From: a virus
IMG/VR virus record: IMGVR_UViG_3300027801_001493
Location: 1-64,000 of that record
Reading direction: 5' to 3' (one strand)
Length of the DNA: 64,000 nt
The position numbers were made by a program, and so were the translations under genes. Within the stretch, counting starts at the first letter, position 1; every line of letters begins with the position of its first letter. Positions 24,643 through 32,344 of this stretch are shown piece after piece. The notes below the pieces were generated by a model that had not been told where the DNA came from, ran no database searches, and saw only the letters and a program-made list of their open reading frames with translations.

Positions 24643-25382
24643 TGTTATTAGTTGGCGGAGATAGTTTTGCAGAGTTCCCGTCAGATCCGCAACATGAAGG
24701 CAAGGGTTTAGGTGTTCACTTTCTACATTGGGCACAAATTATAAGTAATAGTAATGCTAAAGCCACAGGACGAGGTGGATATGATTTAGGATTTAGTTCT
24801 CTAGAGACATTGTCAGAACTATATAAAAACAATTACAGTCATTGTATATTCTTTATAACAGACTTTCTTAGAACATCTCAACAATTAGTAAACGACAACT
24901 TAGCAATATTAAATAAACTATCTACTGGTCATCTTACTACAGACGAATTTTACTCCAACACAATCACCGATCCCTCCACAGTCGCTACAGGTAGGTATGA
25001 AAGTCTACAACCAGTTAACGATTTATCATTTTCATCTTTAGGGATTATGAAACCAATAACAGATGATAATAAAATTCATAACTATTTAAAATTACAGCCT
25101 GACTTTGAATACATGCATACTAGACTTGGCTATATTAGTTTACTTAAAAATTATTGCAACAATAATAATATAAAAATATTGTTTGTTTGTCCTTTTATGA
25201 ATGATGAACGTATCAATGATATACAAAAATTCTTACAAATAAACGTATTTGATATATTCCCTAATGGAAAGACAGAGCTATTTGGATCTGAAAGTTTTAA
25301 AAATAATATATCACATTTTAATGAAGAACAACATATAGAGTTAGCAGAAAGGTTTAGTAAAGAGTATCCAGATTGGATTTAA
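24642..25382 (+). CDS. SGNH-hydrolase-like protein
   Basis: 246 residues beginning MLLVGGDSFAEFP, with the GDSL-like block GGDSFAEF and Ser8 as the candidate nucleophile. A later HFNEEQHIELAERF gives a possible catalytic His. It is the third of four such proteins in the window and lies in one operon with two oxygenase-like genes. It ends 4 nt into the convergent fibre gene. Confidence 0.65.
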   Translation: MLLVGGDSFAEFPSDPQHEGKGLGVHFLHWAQIISNSNAKATGRGGYDLGFSSLETLSELYKNNYSHCIFFITDFLRTSQQLVNDNLAILNKLSTGHLTTDEFYSNTITDPSTVATGRYESLQPVNDLSFSSLGIMKPITDDNKIHNYLKLQPDFEYMHTRLGYISLLKNYCNNNNIKILFVCPFMNDERINDIQKFLQINVFDIFPNGKTELFGSESFKNNISHFNEEQHIELAERFSKEYPDWI

Positions 25383-26554
25383 CTTGCTATAGCTCTGTCA
25401 GCCATTCTACGCCAGTTAGTACCATCGTTAAATACAACAGTTGCACCACCAGTTTCATCTACACATAATGCTAAGTCACCTGCCGCTACTGAACTAGGTA
25501 AACTTGCTACTGTATAATTAGGTAGTTGAGGTAAGCCACTATCTGTTTGTAGATATCCTGTGTCGCTAAAGTCTGAGCCAAGAGTTGCTACAGTTCCAAA
25601 GTCGCTTGTTACAGTTGTAGAGTTTGCAATCGTATCGTAATCAGTTAAAGCACCAAATGATATTGCTGTAACTCTAGCAACATTTTCTGTACTTGCACTA
25701 GCACCACTCCAAGTAAATATACCTGTTGAACTATTATACGACAGTTCGCCATCTCCATTGTCTACTAAACTTATAGAGTTTCTTGCTCTTGCACCAGTAT
25801 GATACAAGTTACTGCCTTCTGATAAGTTGTCTGTGCTATGGTTAGCAATACTTGATACTGTACCAGTTAATGCTCCACTTGAAACATCTAATACTGTTGA
25901 ACCACTATGCTTAACATCACCTGTAACGTCTCCAGTTACATCTGAAACTATACCATTACTAAATGTTTTAACACCAGCAAAAGATTCAGTGCCTGTTGTA
26001 TGCATTATAGATGAAGAGTTAGCAAGTTCTGTTTCTATGAATGCTGTTATTCTACCTGTTGTGGCAATCTCACTATCATTGTCATTCCATGTTTCTGAGG
26101 TAGTTACATACTGACTTGAAGCAAAGTCTTCTATACCTATTGCACCAGACAATACCAAGTCACCACTTGCATTAGGTAATCTAATGTTCCTATCAGCAGT
26201 TGGTTCTACAGTTGTTAAGGTAATTTCATGTGCGTCTGCAGTTGCTCCTTCAAACACCATAGCGTTTTGTACTTCTACTACTGTTGAATCTATAGTTGTA
26301 GTTGTACCTTCAACTGTTAAGTTTCCTGTAACAGTTAAGTCGCCAAAGTTTTCTGTAATGATTTTGTTCCAAGTAACAGAACTTCCAACTTTCGTTGCAA
26401 TTTTTGTTTCATTATTGGATATATCAAACCAAAGGTCACCTGTAGTGACATCATTAGTTGCTGGTGTTGTAGTAGCGCCAAAGACTTTCGCACCTCTCTT
26501 TCCAAACTGGAATGACGAGTTCTGCGTTCCCTTGGCATTCATAAAGACTGCCAT
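25379..26554 (-). CDS. Tail fibre-like virion protein
   Basis: 391 residues, Ser/Thr/Gly-rich and beta-prone. The N-terminus SSFQFGKRGAKVFG matches the start of two other fibres here. It contains NLTVEGTTTTIDSTVVEVQ, a repeat shared with the 1089-residue fibre, and SIANHSTDNLSEGSNLYHTGARARNS, a motif common in fibre proteins of marine phages. The C-terminus has LCVDETGGATVVFNDGTNWRRM. A late promoter and a leader hairpin lie upstream. Confidence 0.8.
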   Translation of the reverse strand: MAVFMNAKGTQNSSFQFGKRGAKVFGATTTPATNDVTTGDLWFDISNNETKIATKVGSSVTWNKIITENFGDLTVTGNLTVEGTTTTIDSTVVEVQNAMVFEGATADAHEITLTTVEPTADRNIRLPNASGDLVLSGAIGIEDFASSQYVTTSETWNDNDSEIATTGRITAFIETELANSSSIMHTTGTESFAGVKTFSNGIVSDVTGDVTGDVKHSGSTVLDVSSGALTGTVSSIANHSTDNLSEGSNLYHTGARARNSISLVDNGDGELSYNSSTGIFTWSGASASTENVARVTAISFGALTDYDTIANSTTVTSDFGTVATLGSDFSDTGYLQTDSGLPQLPNYTVASLPSSVAAGDLALCVDETGGATVVFNDGTNWRRMADRAIAS

Positions 26555-26587
26555 GTATTATTACCTCTATTCAGTTATTAAAACTGT

Positions 26588-26603
26588 CTAGGATTACTCC
26601 TAG
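26588..26603 (-). promoter_or_regulatory. Leader stem-loop of the fibre gene
   Basis: CTAGGA-GTAA-TCCTAG, a perfect 6-bp stem with a GTAA tetraloop, lies between the late promoter and the fibre start. It has no T-run. A role in stabilising the late mRNA is possible. Confidence 0.5.
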
Positions 26604-26617
26604 TTAAAGTTATAATA

Positions 26618-27337
26618 CTATTTATCTTCTTTGGCTAGTGTAACGCGGTTACAAAAGGTCTCTTTACATTTAGAGTATTCGGACACTTCATGGCTCTTAA
26701 CAAAGGCACTAAAGTTAATATGTTGCCCTTGTGCAAGTGTTTCCTTGCCCGTAGAGTCACGATACAAGTCATAGAAGAACTTAACTATGTTATTCTCTGG
26801 TGTAAGTACTGCAACTAACATGCTGTTTGAACGATTCATATACCTAGACATAACAATTTCACCCTCGAACTTGTTACGCTTTTTAATCTCACCTTCGTAC
26901 TCAGATACTTTTCTGAGGGATCTTTCTCTTGAAGACCAGTCATCATGCTTAACATTGTTTCTAAACACACCAGGCAATGAACCAACAATAGGAAGCCTAT
27001 CATCCTTACCTGAGAGACTAATATCTTCTGCTTTAATTAATGCGGTGATTTTCTTCTCAAAATCTGTAAGGTCACGTTGCATAGCCTTAAAAATAAGACC
27101 TTCGAAGTATTCGATAATCTCATCGGCTTTGTCATAGTGAGTATCTTTCAAAGATACAGCGGACTTATCCGGTTCATGCAGTAAACCAAGCATCAGTTTG
27201 AAATTAGATTCAATACCTTTCTGCTGATTGGCTTCATGGGCCTTGATATATTTGTTACCTTGGAATTGGTCAACTGCCACTGCGTGAGCTACTAACTCAC
27301 GTCCAGTGAACACTTTGTTTGATTTAACAAAAGCCAT
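26618..27337 (-). CDS. Hypothetical protein
   Basis: 239 residues, basic and helical, beginning MAFVKSNKVFTGRELVAHAVAVDQF. It includes LPIVGSLPGVFRNNVKHDDWSSRERSLRKVSEYEGEIKKRNKFEGEIV and ends near CKETFCNRVTL. No family recognised. It is in an early transcript with the small SH3-like protein, and its stop codon overlaps a late promoter. Confidence 0.65.
   Translation of the reverse strand: MAFVKSNKVFTGRELVAHAVAVDQFQGNKYIKAHEANQQKGIESNFKLMLGLLHEPDKSAVSLKDTHYDKADEIIEYFEGLIFKAMQRDLTDFEKKITALIKAEDISLSGKDDRLPIVGSLPGVFRNNVKHDDWSSRERSLRKVSEYEGEIKKRNKFEGEIVMSRYMNRSNSMLVAVLTPENNIVKFFYDLYRDSTGKETLAQGQHINFSAFVKSHEVSEYSKCKETFCNRVTLAKEDK
26619..26626 (-). promoter_or_regulatory. T4-type late promoter GATAAATA
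   Basis: Minus-strand GATAAATA overlapping the stop codon of the preceding gene; it lies 64 nt upstream of the fibre gene that starts at 26554. Confidence 0.65.
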
Positions 27338-27598
27338 TTATGATGCACTCTCAATCATTGCTAATGGAACATTGTAACGACCTTGTGGTAATTGCACAAT
27401 AGCCTTTTTAATGTTAACCTTAACAACTTCACCTAAAGTCTTTTTAGTCTTTTGAACCACATAGACTTGGTCACCAACTTGAATGCTTGATTTAGCACTT
27501 AATGTTTTAACAGAGTTGGTAAACGCACTTAGTTCGTTCAACTCAGTAAGACTAAAGTCACCGTTTTTGATTGCTTGTTTTATTTCGATTAATGTCAT
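27338..27598 (-). CDS. Small SH3-like (KOW-type) protein
   Basis: 86 residues. The C-terminal half VGDQVYVVQKTKKTLGEVVKVNIKKAIVQLPQGRYNVPLAMIE has the KOW/SH3-barrel rhythm; the N-terminus is a helix. Similar small proteins occur in marine T4-like phages. It may bind RNA or protein. It is the first gene after an early promoter. Confidence 0.65.
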   Translation of the reverse strand: MTLIEIKQAIKNGDFSLTELNELSAFTNSVKTLSAKSSIQVGDQVYVVQKTKKTLGEVVKVNIKKAIVQLPQGRYNVPLAMIESAS

Positions 27599-27634
27599 GT
27601 AAAACTCCTACGCTTTATTGTTTAATATGTATAT

Positions 27635-27663
27635 ATTATACCGGAATTCGTGGTAGAAGTCAA
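27635..27663 (-). promoter_or_regulatory. Early sigma70-type promoter
   Basis: AAAAAGG-TTGACT, 17 nt, TATAAT on the minus strand, with CCGG before the -10. Leader about 30 nt with TAGGAGTTTTAC before the ATG at 27598. Confidence 0.88.
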
Positions 27664-27687
27664 CCTTTTTCTACTGATTTAGGGAGA

Positions 27688-28236
27688 TTAATCCCAAAGA
27701 TTCTCAAAATACTTGCCAAATAGCCGGAAACCGTTGCTAATACGCTCTTGGTATGCTGTACGCCCTTCCCAATCAATTTCAAATGTATCGTTAGGTCCTT
27801 TAACCATTTCACTATGACCTTTGAGTTTACCTTCAGTTATTTCAACGAATTGATGATCATGTTCGCCTGAATGGAACTGTTCTTCCCAATCGTTATGTTT
27901 GCTCTCAAAGGCAAAGATCATTTCGTCCATTACCCAATCCCAACGCTCAAAGAACTTACTATCAGTCTCACCATTTTTAGTGTATGCTGTTAGTTCTTTC
28001 TTAGTAGGACGCAACTCTGAAGGAACATCTTCAGGGTACACATAAGGGCCACCTTGCTTGGTCTCTTTGAGTTGCTTGAGCATTGGCTCAATAATATATG
28101 CAAGGGTATGATCCATGCTCCAAGTATCAAAGTCGTCTATATGCACAGATACTTTAGGTTCGTTTTTAATTCCCAACTTATACAGGAAGTTGTGATACCA
28201 ACGATGTTTTGGGTAATTTCCTATTTTAACTTTCAT
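27688..28236 (-). CDS. Conserved T4-like phage hypothetical protein
   Basis: 182 residues from ATG 28236, which overlaps the upstream stop as ATGA. It contains VSVHIDDFDTWSMDHTLAYII, EDVPSELRP and RWDWVMDEMIFAFESKHNDWEEQF, a pattern I recognise as widespread and well conserved in marine T4-like phages with no known role. Highly acidic and aromatic. Confidence 0.75.
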   Translation of the reverse strand: MKVKIGNYPKHRWYHNFLYKLGIKNEPKVSVHIDDFDTWSMDHTLAYIIEPMLKQLKETKQGGPYVYPEDVPSELRPTKKELTAYTKNGETDSKFFERWDWVMDEMIFAFESKHNDWEEQFHSGEHDHQFVEITEGKLKGHSEMVKGPNDTFEIDWEGRTAYQERISNGFRLFGKYFENLWD

Positions 28237-28442
28237 AATCCACTGTCCCAATCACCAAATACTTGTGGCGCCTGTTCAGCGGCTTGTTCCATGTAGTAAT
28301 CGCCTGGATAATGCTTTAGGCAACGATATGCTTCTTTCCTTATAGCACTTGGTACCTTAGGTGTCTTCTTAGGATCCATTAAGTCAACTAGAAATTGCCT
28401 AGTATTATTTACTGCCCATCTTCGTTCATTAGGCATTGTCAT
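28233..28442 (-). CDS. BPSL0761-like small protein
   Basis: 69 residues from ATG 28442 (MTMPNERRWAVNNTRQFLVD), following GGGAGCAATGAAC. RKEAYRCLKHYPGDYYMEQAAEQAP and FGDWD match the small BPSL0761 family pattern. Function unknown. Confidence 0.65.
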   Translation of the reverse strand: MTMPNERRWAVNNTRQFLVDLMDPKKTPKVPSAIRKEAYRCLKHYPGDYYMEQAAEQAPQVFGDWDSGL

Positions 28443-28608
28443 GTTCATTGCTCCCAATAAATATTTTAAGTGTACGGTTACCATCTTGTAGACTGTATTG
28501 CACACTTTCTTTTTCATCCAAGTAATGAACATAGGCACGACCCGTTTGGTCTATAACCTCAAGTCGGATAATGTTGTTCATTGCTTCTAGTTTTTTGCTG
28601 TCGGTCAT
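28429..28608 (-). CDS. Small hypothetical protein (59 residues)
   Basis: Reads MTDSKKLEAMNNIIRLEVID, then a beta-rich VHYLDEKESVQYSLQDGNRTLKIFI. It overlaps the next gene by 14 nt and the previous one by 4 nt. No family recognised. Confidence 0.65.
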   Translation of the reverse strand: MTDSKKLEAMNNIIRLEVIDQTGRAYVHYLDEKESVQYSLQDGNRTLKIFIGSNEHDNA

Positions 28609-28934
28609 ACTAGTTTACTCCAATCTGTATCTTCATCCATCATCTGTATCTGACCACCAAATTGTTCATCCTCTTTGAGTTTATTGTAGATGCCAGCAGT
28701 ACTCATTCTAAGTCCGTAGGCTCCTTTAGGGCATCTGTAGAGTGAACCGCTTTCACCATGGAAATGAATTTCATCTTCACGATCAAACACAAGAGTAATA
28801 CCACTGTTTATTCTCCACGAGTCGCCATCTAGGTAGCCACCACTCCAACCTGCTAGAACTTTATAGAACGGGAATGTGCCTTTGCCTGCCTTAACTTTTA
28901 ACACTACCCAACTGTCTGGACTATATTCAGTTAT
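28605..28934 (-). CDS. Conserved small protein with apparent ATA start
   Basis: The frame has no ATG. It stays open upstream from GTG 28904 to a stop at 28983, and the upstream stretch looks coding (DVSITEYSPDSWVVLKV). I place the start at ATA 28934: GGAG lies 8 nt before it, and it overlaps the upstream stop as ATAA where neighbours use ATGA. The product (109 residues) has FYKVLAGWSGGYLDGDSWRINSGI and ends DTDWSKLV. GTG 28904 is the conventional alternative. Confidence 0.6.
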   Translation of the reverse strand: MTEYSPDSWVVLKVKAGKGTFPFYKVLAGWSGGYLDGDSWRINSGITLVFDREDEIHFHGESGSLYRCPKGAYGLRMSTAGIYNKLKEDEQFGGQIQMMDEDTDWSKLV

Positions 28935-29332
28935 ACTAACATCTCCACTAAGTTCATCATTACGGCAGTACCACTTATAGCACTACCAATCATAATTGCT
29001 TTGTCGTTCCAACAATGTCCGACGTATACCCAACTGCATGCCGCTAGTGCATAACATACCTGCCCAAGTGTACCAGCGCCTGCACTGATTAAAAATACAC
29101 CGACCACACCTAGTATAGTTGCAACCCATTTAACATAACTGTCAACAGTTCCTGTGGGTGTTGCTGGCTTTAAGTCATCTACTTCTAATTGCAGTTCTTC
29201 CATCTCTTGTTTGAGACGTTTGCGTTCTGCATTAAGTTCCATTGCCAGCTTGGCCCCTCGACCCATAGTAGAGTCTTTGTACTGATCCTGTACTTGTTGA
29301 CTTATATCTTTTTCAGTTGCTTTATCACTCAT
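28931..29332 (-). CDS. Membrane protein with coiled coil
   Basis: 133 residues from ATG 29332; a longer frame would run into tRNA-Trp. A coiled coil (AMELNAERKRLKQEMEELQLEVDDL) is followed by two or three hydrophobic segments from VKWVATILGVVGVFLISAGAG onward. Function unknown. Confidence 0.65.
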   Translation of the reverse strand: MSDKATEKDISQQVQDQYKDSTMGRGAKLAMELNAERKRLKQEMEELQLEVDDLKPATPTGTVDSYVKWVATILGVVGVFLISAGAGTLGQVCYALAACSWVYVGHCWNDKAIMIGSAISGTAVMMNLVEMLV

Positions 29333-29354
29333 ACTATTACTTATATCTTTAAAC

Positions 29355-29429
29355 TGGCGAGCTAGTAAGGATTTGAACCCCAATCGCAAGGTTTTGGAGA
29401 CCTGCATCTTACCATTAGAACACTAACTC
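29355..29429 (-). tRNA. tRNA-Trp (CCA)
   Basis: 75 nt including an encoded CCA. Acceptor GAGTTAG pairs with CTAGCTC, discriminator G, T-arm GGGG-TTCAAAT-CCTT, and anticodon loop CTCCAAA with anticodon CCA. The anticodon stem has a mismatch or bulge at its base. Confidence 0.85.
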
Positions 29430-29436
29430 AATAAAT

Positions 29437-29491
29437 CCTAGTGAAATGGACATACAAATCACTAGGCTATCTTCCCAGGGGCGTTTCCCCT
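29437..29491 (-). other. Two stem-loops upstream of tRNA-Trp
   Basis: CCTAGTGA...TCACTAGG (8-bp stem, 14-nt loop, 29437-29466) and AGGGG-AAACG-CCCCT (29477-29491). They lie between the 28-residue peptide gene and the tRNA. There is no T-run; a processing signal or structured spacer RNA is possible. Confidence 0.45.
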
Positions 29492-29544
29492 ATGTTTGAC
29501 TATTCGACCTACTGCTTTCAGTCTATTCAGTCCGTCTCGTGTGT

Positions 29545-29631
29545 TTACTTAGAGTTGGTTAGTTGTTTGATTGACCATGCAATCAGTCCTATTAATCCCC
29601 AAATAAAGAAATTGTTCCACCATGTGGTCAC
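29545..29631 (-). CDS. Tiny membrane peptide (28 residues)
   Basis: Starts with GTG sharing one base with the HAD stop (TAGTG) and reads TTWWNNFFIWGLIGLIAWSI then KQLTNSK. One membrane segment. Probably expressed by coupling. Confidence 0.45.
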   Translation of the reverse strand: MTTWWNNFFIWGLIGLIAWSIKQLTNSK

Positions 29632-30245
29632 TATCTTCTGTATCCTTCTAGCTCTGCTTCTTCTACGATATGATTATATATCTGTTCCCAATTCTTGGCA
29701 ACTAATCCATCTACAGGAGTATCCATGTTATGTCCATGTTCTAATAGTATTCCTTTGAAACCAATATCAGTACCTGCTTTTAAGTTATCTGGCTTGTCTT
29801 CAATCCAGTAACATCCTTTATGTTTCAATGCCAGTCTCTTTAGAGCAACGTCTTTGTCAGCACCTGTGTCTAAACATATTACTTTGCTAAACGTACCTTC
29901 TCCCATTAACTTTGCTAGGTTTCTAGTTCTTAGCTCTTTGGCATAAGGATCTAAAGATAAAGAAGTTAATGCAATAAACTTGTATTGATGCTGTTCTGCA
30001 AGTTTTTTAATAAAGTATTGTGCATCACGAAGTGGAGGTAAAAATCCTATCGCGGCAGACTCATTAAATATCTTAACTAATTTGTGTCCAGCATTTCTAG
30101 ACATGCCATACCTGTCACCAATGGAGTATTGGAATTGATATCCTTCTACCAGTTCGTGACCATGATGTTGCATCCAAACGTTGAACCCTTCTTCCCAGTC
30201 GAGAACCACGCCGTCAATATCTGTTATTATGTATTTCTGTGTCAT
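29631..30245 (-). CDS. HAD-superfamily phosphatase
   Basis: 204 residues. Motif I is ITDIDGVVLDW (Asp9, Asp11), motif II ALTSLS, and the final acidic motif CYWIEDKPDNL. The layout resembles 5'(3')-deoxyribonucleotidase-like HAD enzymes, which dephosphorylate nucleotides; other substrates are possible. A perfect early promoter lies 6 nt upstream of the ATG. Confidence 0.82.
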   Translation of the reverse strand: MTQKYIITDIDGVVLDWEEGFNVWMQHHGHELVEGYQFQYSIGDRYGMSRNAGHKLVKIFNESAAIGFLPPLRDAQYFIKKLAEQHQYKFIALTSLSLDPYAKELRTRNLAKLMGEGTFSKVICLDTGADKDVALKRLALKHKGCYWIEDKPDNLKAGTDIGFKGILLEHGHNMDTPVDGLVAKNWEQIYNHIVEEAELEGYRR

Positions 30246-30251
30246 GAGTGT

Positions 30252-30280
30252 ATTATACCGGAAATCTTGGATAAAGTCAA
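30252..30280 (-). promoter_or_regulatory. Early promoter, predicted leaderless start
   Basis: AAAAGG-TTGACT, 17 nt, TATAAT, then 6 nt (ACACTC) to the ATG of the HAD gene on the minus strand. CCGG precedes the -10. Confidence 0.85.
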
Positions 30281-30939
30281 CCTTTTAATTGTTTATTGGA
30301 TCTAACTATATGTTTTAGAACGTTTCTAGTTGCTACTTGAAAATGGTTTTGCATCTCATTTACGTCTGTAAAGTTACAGTTCACAACCTGCTCTACTATG
30401 TGTTGGGGTTTCTCATCTATAAGGTCAATGAGCATGAATATTGCATCGTCTGTGCTTATCATGTTCGCTTGATTGACTTCTTTAGTAGTATTAGTAACTA
30501 AAGGAGTATCAACAAAGCCAAAACTAATGTTATGTAATCTAGTCTTATTTGTTCTTGGATAGTTAAAACTACTAACGATACAAAAATGTGACATTGATTG
30601 CTTATCATTAATGTAATCAGACTCACCGTCACCTAACATCTCTGCAAGGTAGCCTGATATAGAACCTGTGTTAATAATTACTTTAGGCTTGTCGGACCAT
30701 TCGGCGTATAAGGTTTCACAAATCTTGTTTTGCATTTTAGGATAGTATGCATTATTAAACAATACATCTGGATCATAATCTATAAGTGTCTGGATTATCT
30801 TATCGCCATTATCTTCTGCAATATTATGTCCGTTGCTTTTAGAGTATCCTCTAATTTCCCAATCGGGTTCAGTTAAACTTAATGCAGTATCTAATCCTTG
30901 TCCGATACCACTGGAGTGTCCTGTGATAGCTATTTTCAT
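30277..30939 (-). CDS. Short-chain dehydrogenase/reductase (SDR)
   Basis: 220 residues. TGHSSGIG (6-13) binds NAD(P), NNAYYP is the NNAG-like motif, INTGSISG carries the catalytic Ser, and YINDK the Tyr-x3-Lys pair. Substrate unknown. The 3' end overlaps the early promoter of the next gene. Confidence 0.82.
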   Translation of the reverse strand: MKIAITGHSSGIGQGLDTALSLTEPDWEIRGYSKSNGHNIAEDNGDKIIQTLIDYDPDVLFNNAYYPKMQNKICETLYAEWSDKPKVIINTGSISGYLAEMLGDGESDYINDKQSMSHFCIVSSFNYPRTNKTRLHNISFGFVDTPLVTNTTKEVNQANMISTDDAIFMLIDLIDEKPQHIVEQVVNCNFTDVNEMQNHFQVATRNVLKHIVRSNKQLKG

Positions 30940-31265
30940 TATTCGAAGTGTTTTCCTAACATTTCGGATACATTGCTATCAACAAACTTCTCTACTTTTC
31001 TAACATCAACAATAATATTAATTTGGTTAACATTAGAGAAAGCAGATATCATTTTCTGCCAGGTGGCGTTAGGAGATGTTGGTAGTGGGTCTGCTAGTTC
31101 GCTATGGTCAAGTTTGGCGTTAGTACCGTCTCGAAATTCGATAATGATACTATCAATCATTTGAACAGGTATCTCCTGTGGGAACACCTGCTTTAACAGA
31201 TTTTCAAACTTTTCATTCTTTGAATGTTTTGCAACCAATACAATCTTTATGTCATTATTCGACAC
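30939..31265 (-). CDS. Hypothetical protein
   Basis: 108 residues, starting at GTG 31265 after GGAGATTTTAA. It contains INIIVDVRKVEKFVDSNVSEML. The leader has an 8-bp stem-loop directly after a late promoter, so expression should be late. No family recognised. Confidence 0.6.
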   Translation of the reverse strand: MSNNDIKIVLVAKHSKNEKFENLLKQVFPQEIPVQMIDSIIIEFRDGTNAKLDHSELADPLPTSPNATWQKMISAFSNVNQINIIVDVRKVEKFVDSNVSEMLGKHFE

Positions 31266-31290
31266 TTAAAATCTCCTACATTGTAAGTTA

Positions 31291-31313
31291 TATATAACGT
31301 TACTTGTTATATA
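31291..31313 (-). promoter_or_regulatory. Leader stem-loop overlapping a late promoter
   Basis: TATATAAC-AAGTAAC-GTTATATA, an 8-bp perfect stem whose 5' arm begins at the end of the late promoter. It would form at the very 5' end of the transcript. Confidence 0.5.
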
Positions 31314-31319
31314 TTTATC
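31312..31319 (-). promoter_or_regulatory. T4-type late promoter GATAAATA
   Basis: Minus-strand GATAAATA about 47 nt upstream of the gene starting at 31265, with a strong stem-loop between. Confidence 0.65.
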
Positions 31320-31332
31320 TGCTAAAGAACTA

Positions 31333-31953
31333 TTACGTTTCTAAAGTAGTCTTTGGCGGTCTGCCTGGTCCTCTCTTAGGACTAAGTTCAGGTGCAAGTC
31401 TATATGCTTCTGACTTTTTGCTATCCGCGTCACTTAACAATGCCTTAGCATCTTCTTCTAATAATGATGCCTGTGCTAGTAGATTGTTTGCCACATCCGC
31501 TGGTTCACTTCCTTCTGCAATGTCTGTTACAACTGGTGCTGGACCTTTTGCTACATCACCAACTGTCATATTTTCAGTATTTAAAGGTGGGTTACTACCT
31601 GCTTCAATTTTTCCAAGTTCTGCATTCACGTCTGCTAACTCTACTTCCTGATTTGGCATCGGAGTAAGTTTTACCATTGCGACTGGAACTTTGATTAGTT
31701 TTTTAGTTGTGTGCAAGACTTCTAATAGATTGTTTCCATCAGTTGCTCTTCTTCTGAAAAGTACATCTGAAACACTATTTGATTCTTGTCCTTCTGGAGA
31801 ATCAATTACTGACATAACGTCATCATGTAATTGTCCTTCTAAAGTATCACTTACAACAATAAGTGCATTTTCTGTGTCATCAGGTAATTGTCTGAATACA
31901 ACCACGCAAGGTTTGTCTCCATATTTACCAACATGTTTTAATAATTGTGCCAT
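31333..31953 (-). CDS. Conserved T4-like phage protein with C-terminal AT-hook motif
   Basis: 206 residues. The N-terminal domain (LLKHVGKYGDKPCVVVFRQLP ... SDVLFRRRATDG) matches a protein conserved in marine T4-like phages. It is followed by an acidic, alanine-rich coiled region and a tail KRGPGRPPKTT, which fits the AT-hook core GRP flanked by basic residues. A DNA-associated or virion role is possible. Confidence 0.7.
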   Translation of the reverse strand: MAQLLKHVGKYGDKPCVVVFRQLPDDTENALIVVSDTLEGQLHDDVMSVIDSPEGQESNSVSDVLFRRRATDGNNLLEVLHTTKKLIKVPVAMVKLTPMPNQEVELADVNAELGKIEAGSNPPLNTENMTVGDVAKGPAPVVTDIAEGSEPADVANNLLAQASLLEEDAKALLSDADSKKSEAYRLAPELSPKRGPGRPPKTTLET

Positions 31954-31955
31954 TT

Positions 31956-32261
31956 TTATTTCTCCTGTGGAGTCTCAGAGACATCTACGTCTTCGGACTC
32001 TGCGGCGGCTTTTGCCGCATCTTGTTGTTCTTTAACGTTGCCTAAAAACATCGCTAACTTATCGTACAAAGCGCCTACGACTGTCATTTCATTTCCTTTG
32101 TATGCACCACGTTGTGCTCCAAGGTCAATAATCTGTGCAATCTGATCTAAGTCACGTAATGTGATTGACTCGACTGGTTGTGCAGGTGTCTCTGAACTTT
32201 CTTCAGTAGTAGGTACTTCTTGTTCTACTACTTCTTCTGAAACTGTTTCTTTCTTAGCCAT
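31956..32261 (-). CDS. Conserved T4-like phage hypothetical protein
   Basis: 101 residues. The acidic disordered N-terminus is followed by ITLRDLDQIAQIIDLGAQRGAYKGNEMTVVGALYDKL, a segment I recognise as conserved in marine T4-like phages, and an acidic tail. It is 2 nt upstream of the AT-hook protein gene. A perfect TATAAATA late promoter lies ahead. Confidence 0.7.
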   Translation of the reverse strand: MAKKETVSEEVVEQEVPTTEESSETPAQPVESITLRDLDQIAQIIDLGAQRGAYKGNEMTVVGALYDKLAMFLGNVKEQQDAAKAAAESEDVDVSETPQEK

Positions 32262-32298
32262 TAAAATATCTCCGGTTTAATGTTTTGTTATATGCATT

Positions 32299-32306
32299 TA
32301 TTTATA
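32299..32306 (-). promoter_or_regulatory. T4-type late promoter TATAAATA
   Basis: An exact T4 late consensus on the minus strand, 37 nt upstream of the ATG at 32261; the leader contains CCGGAGATATTTTA. Confidence 0.75.
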
Positions 32307-32344
32307 ACATGTTTTAACTTGTAAGGATTATTTTTGGTGTGTTT

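Noticed and set aside
29495-29544. Possible hammerhead ribozyme
   Set aside because: ACTGAAAGCAGT looked like part of a core, but the CUGAUGA and GAAAC core strands are not both present.
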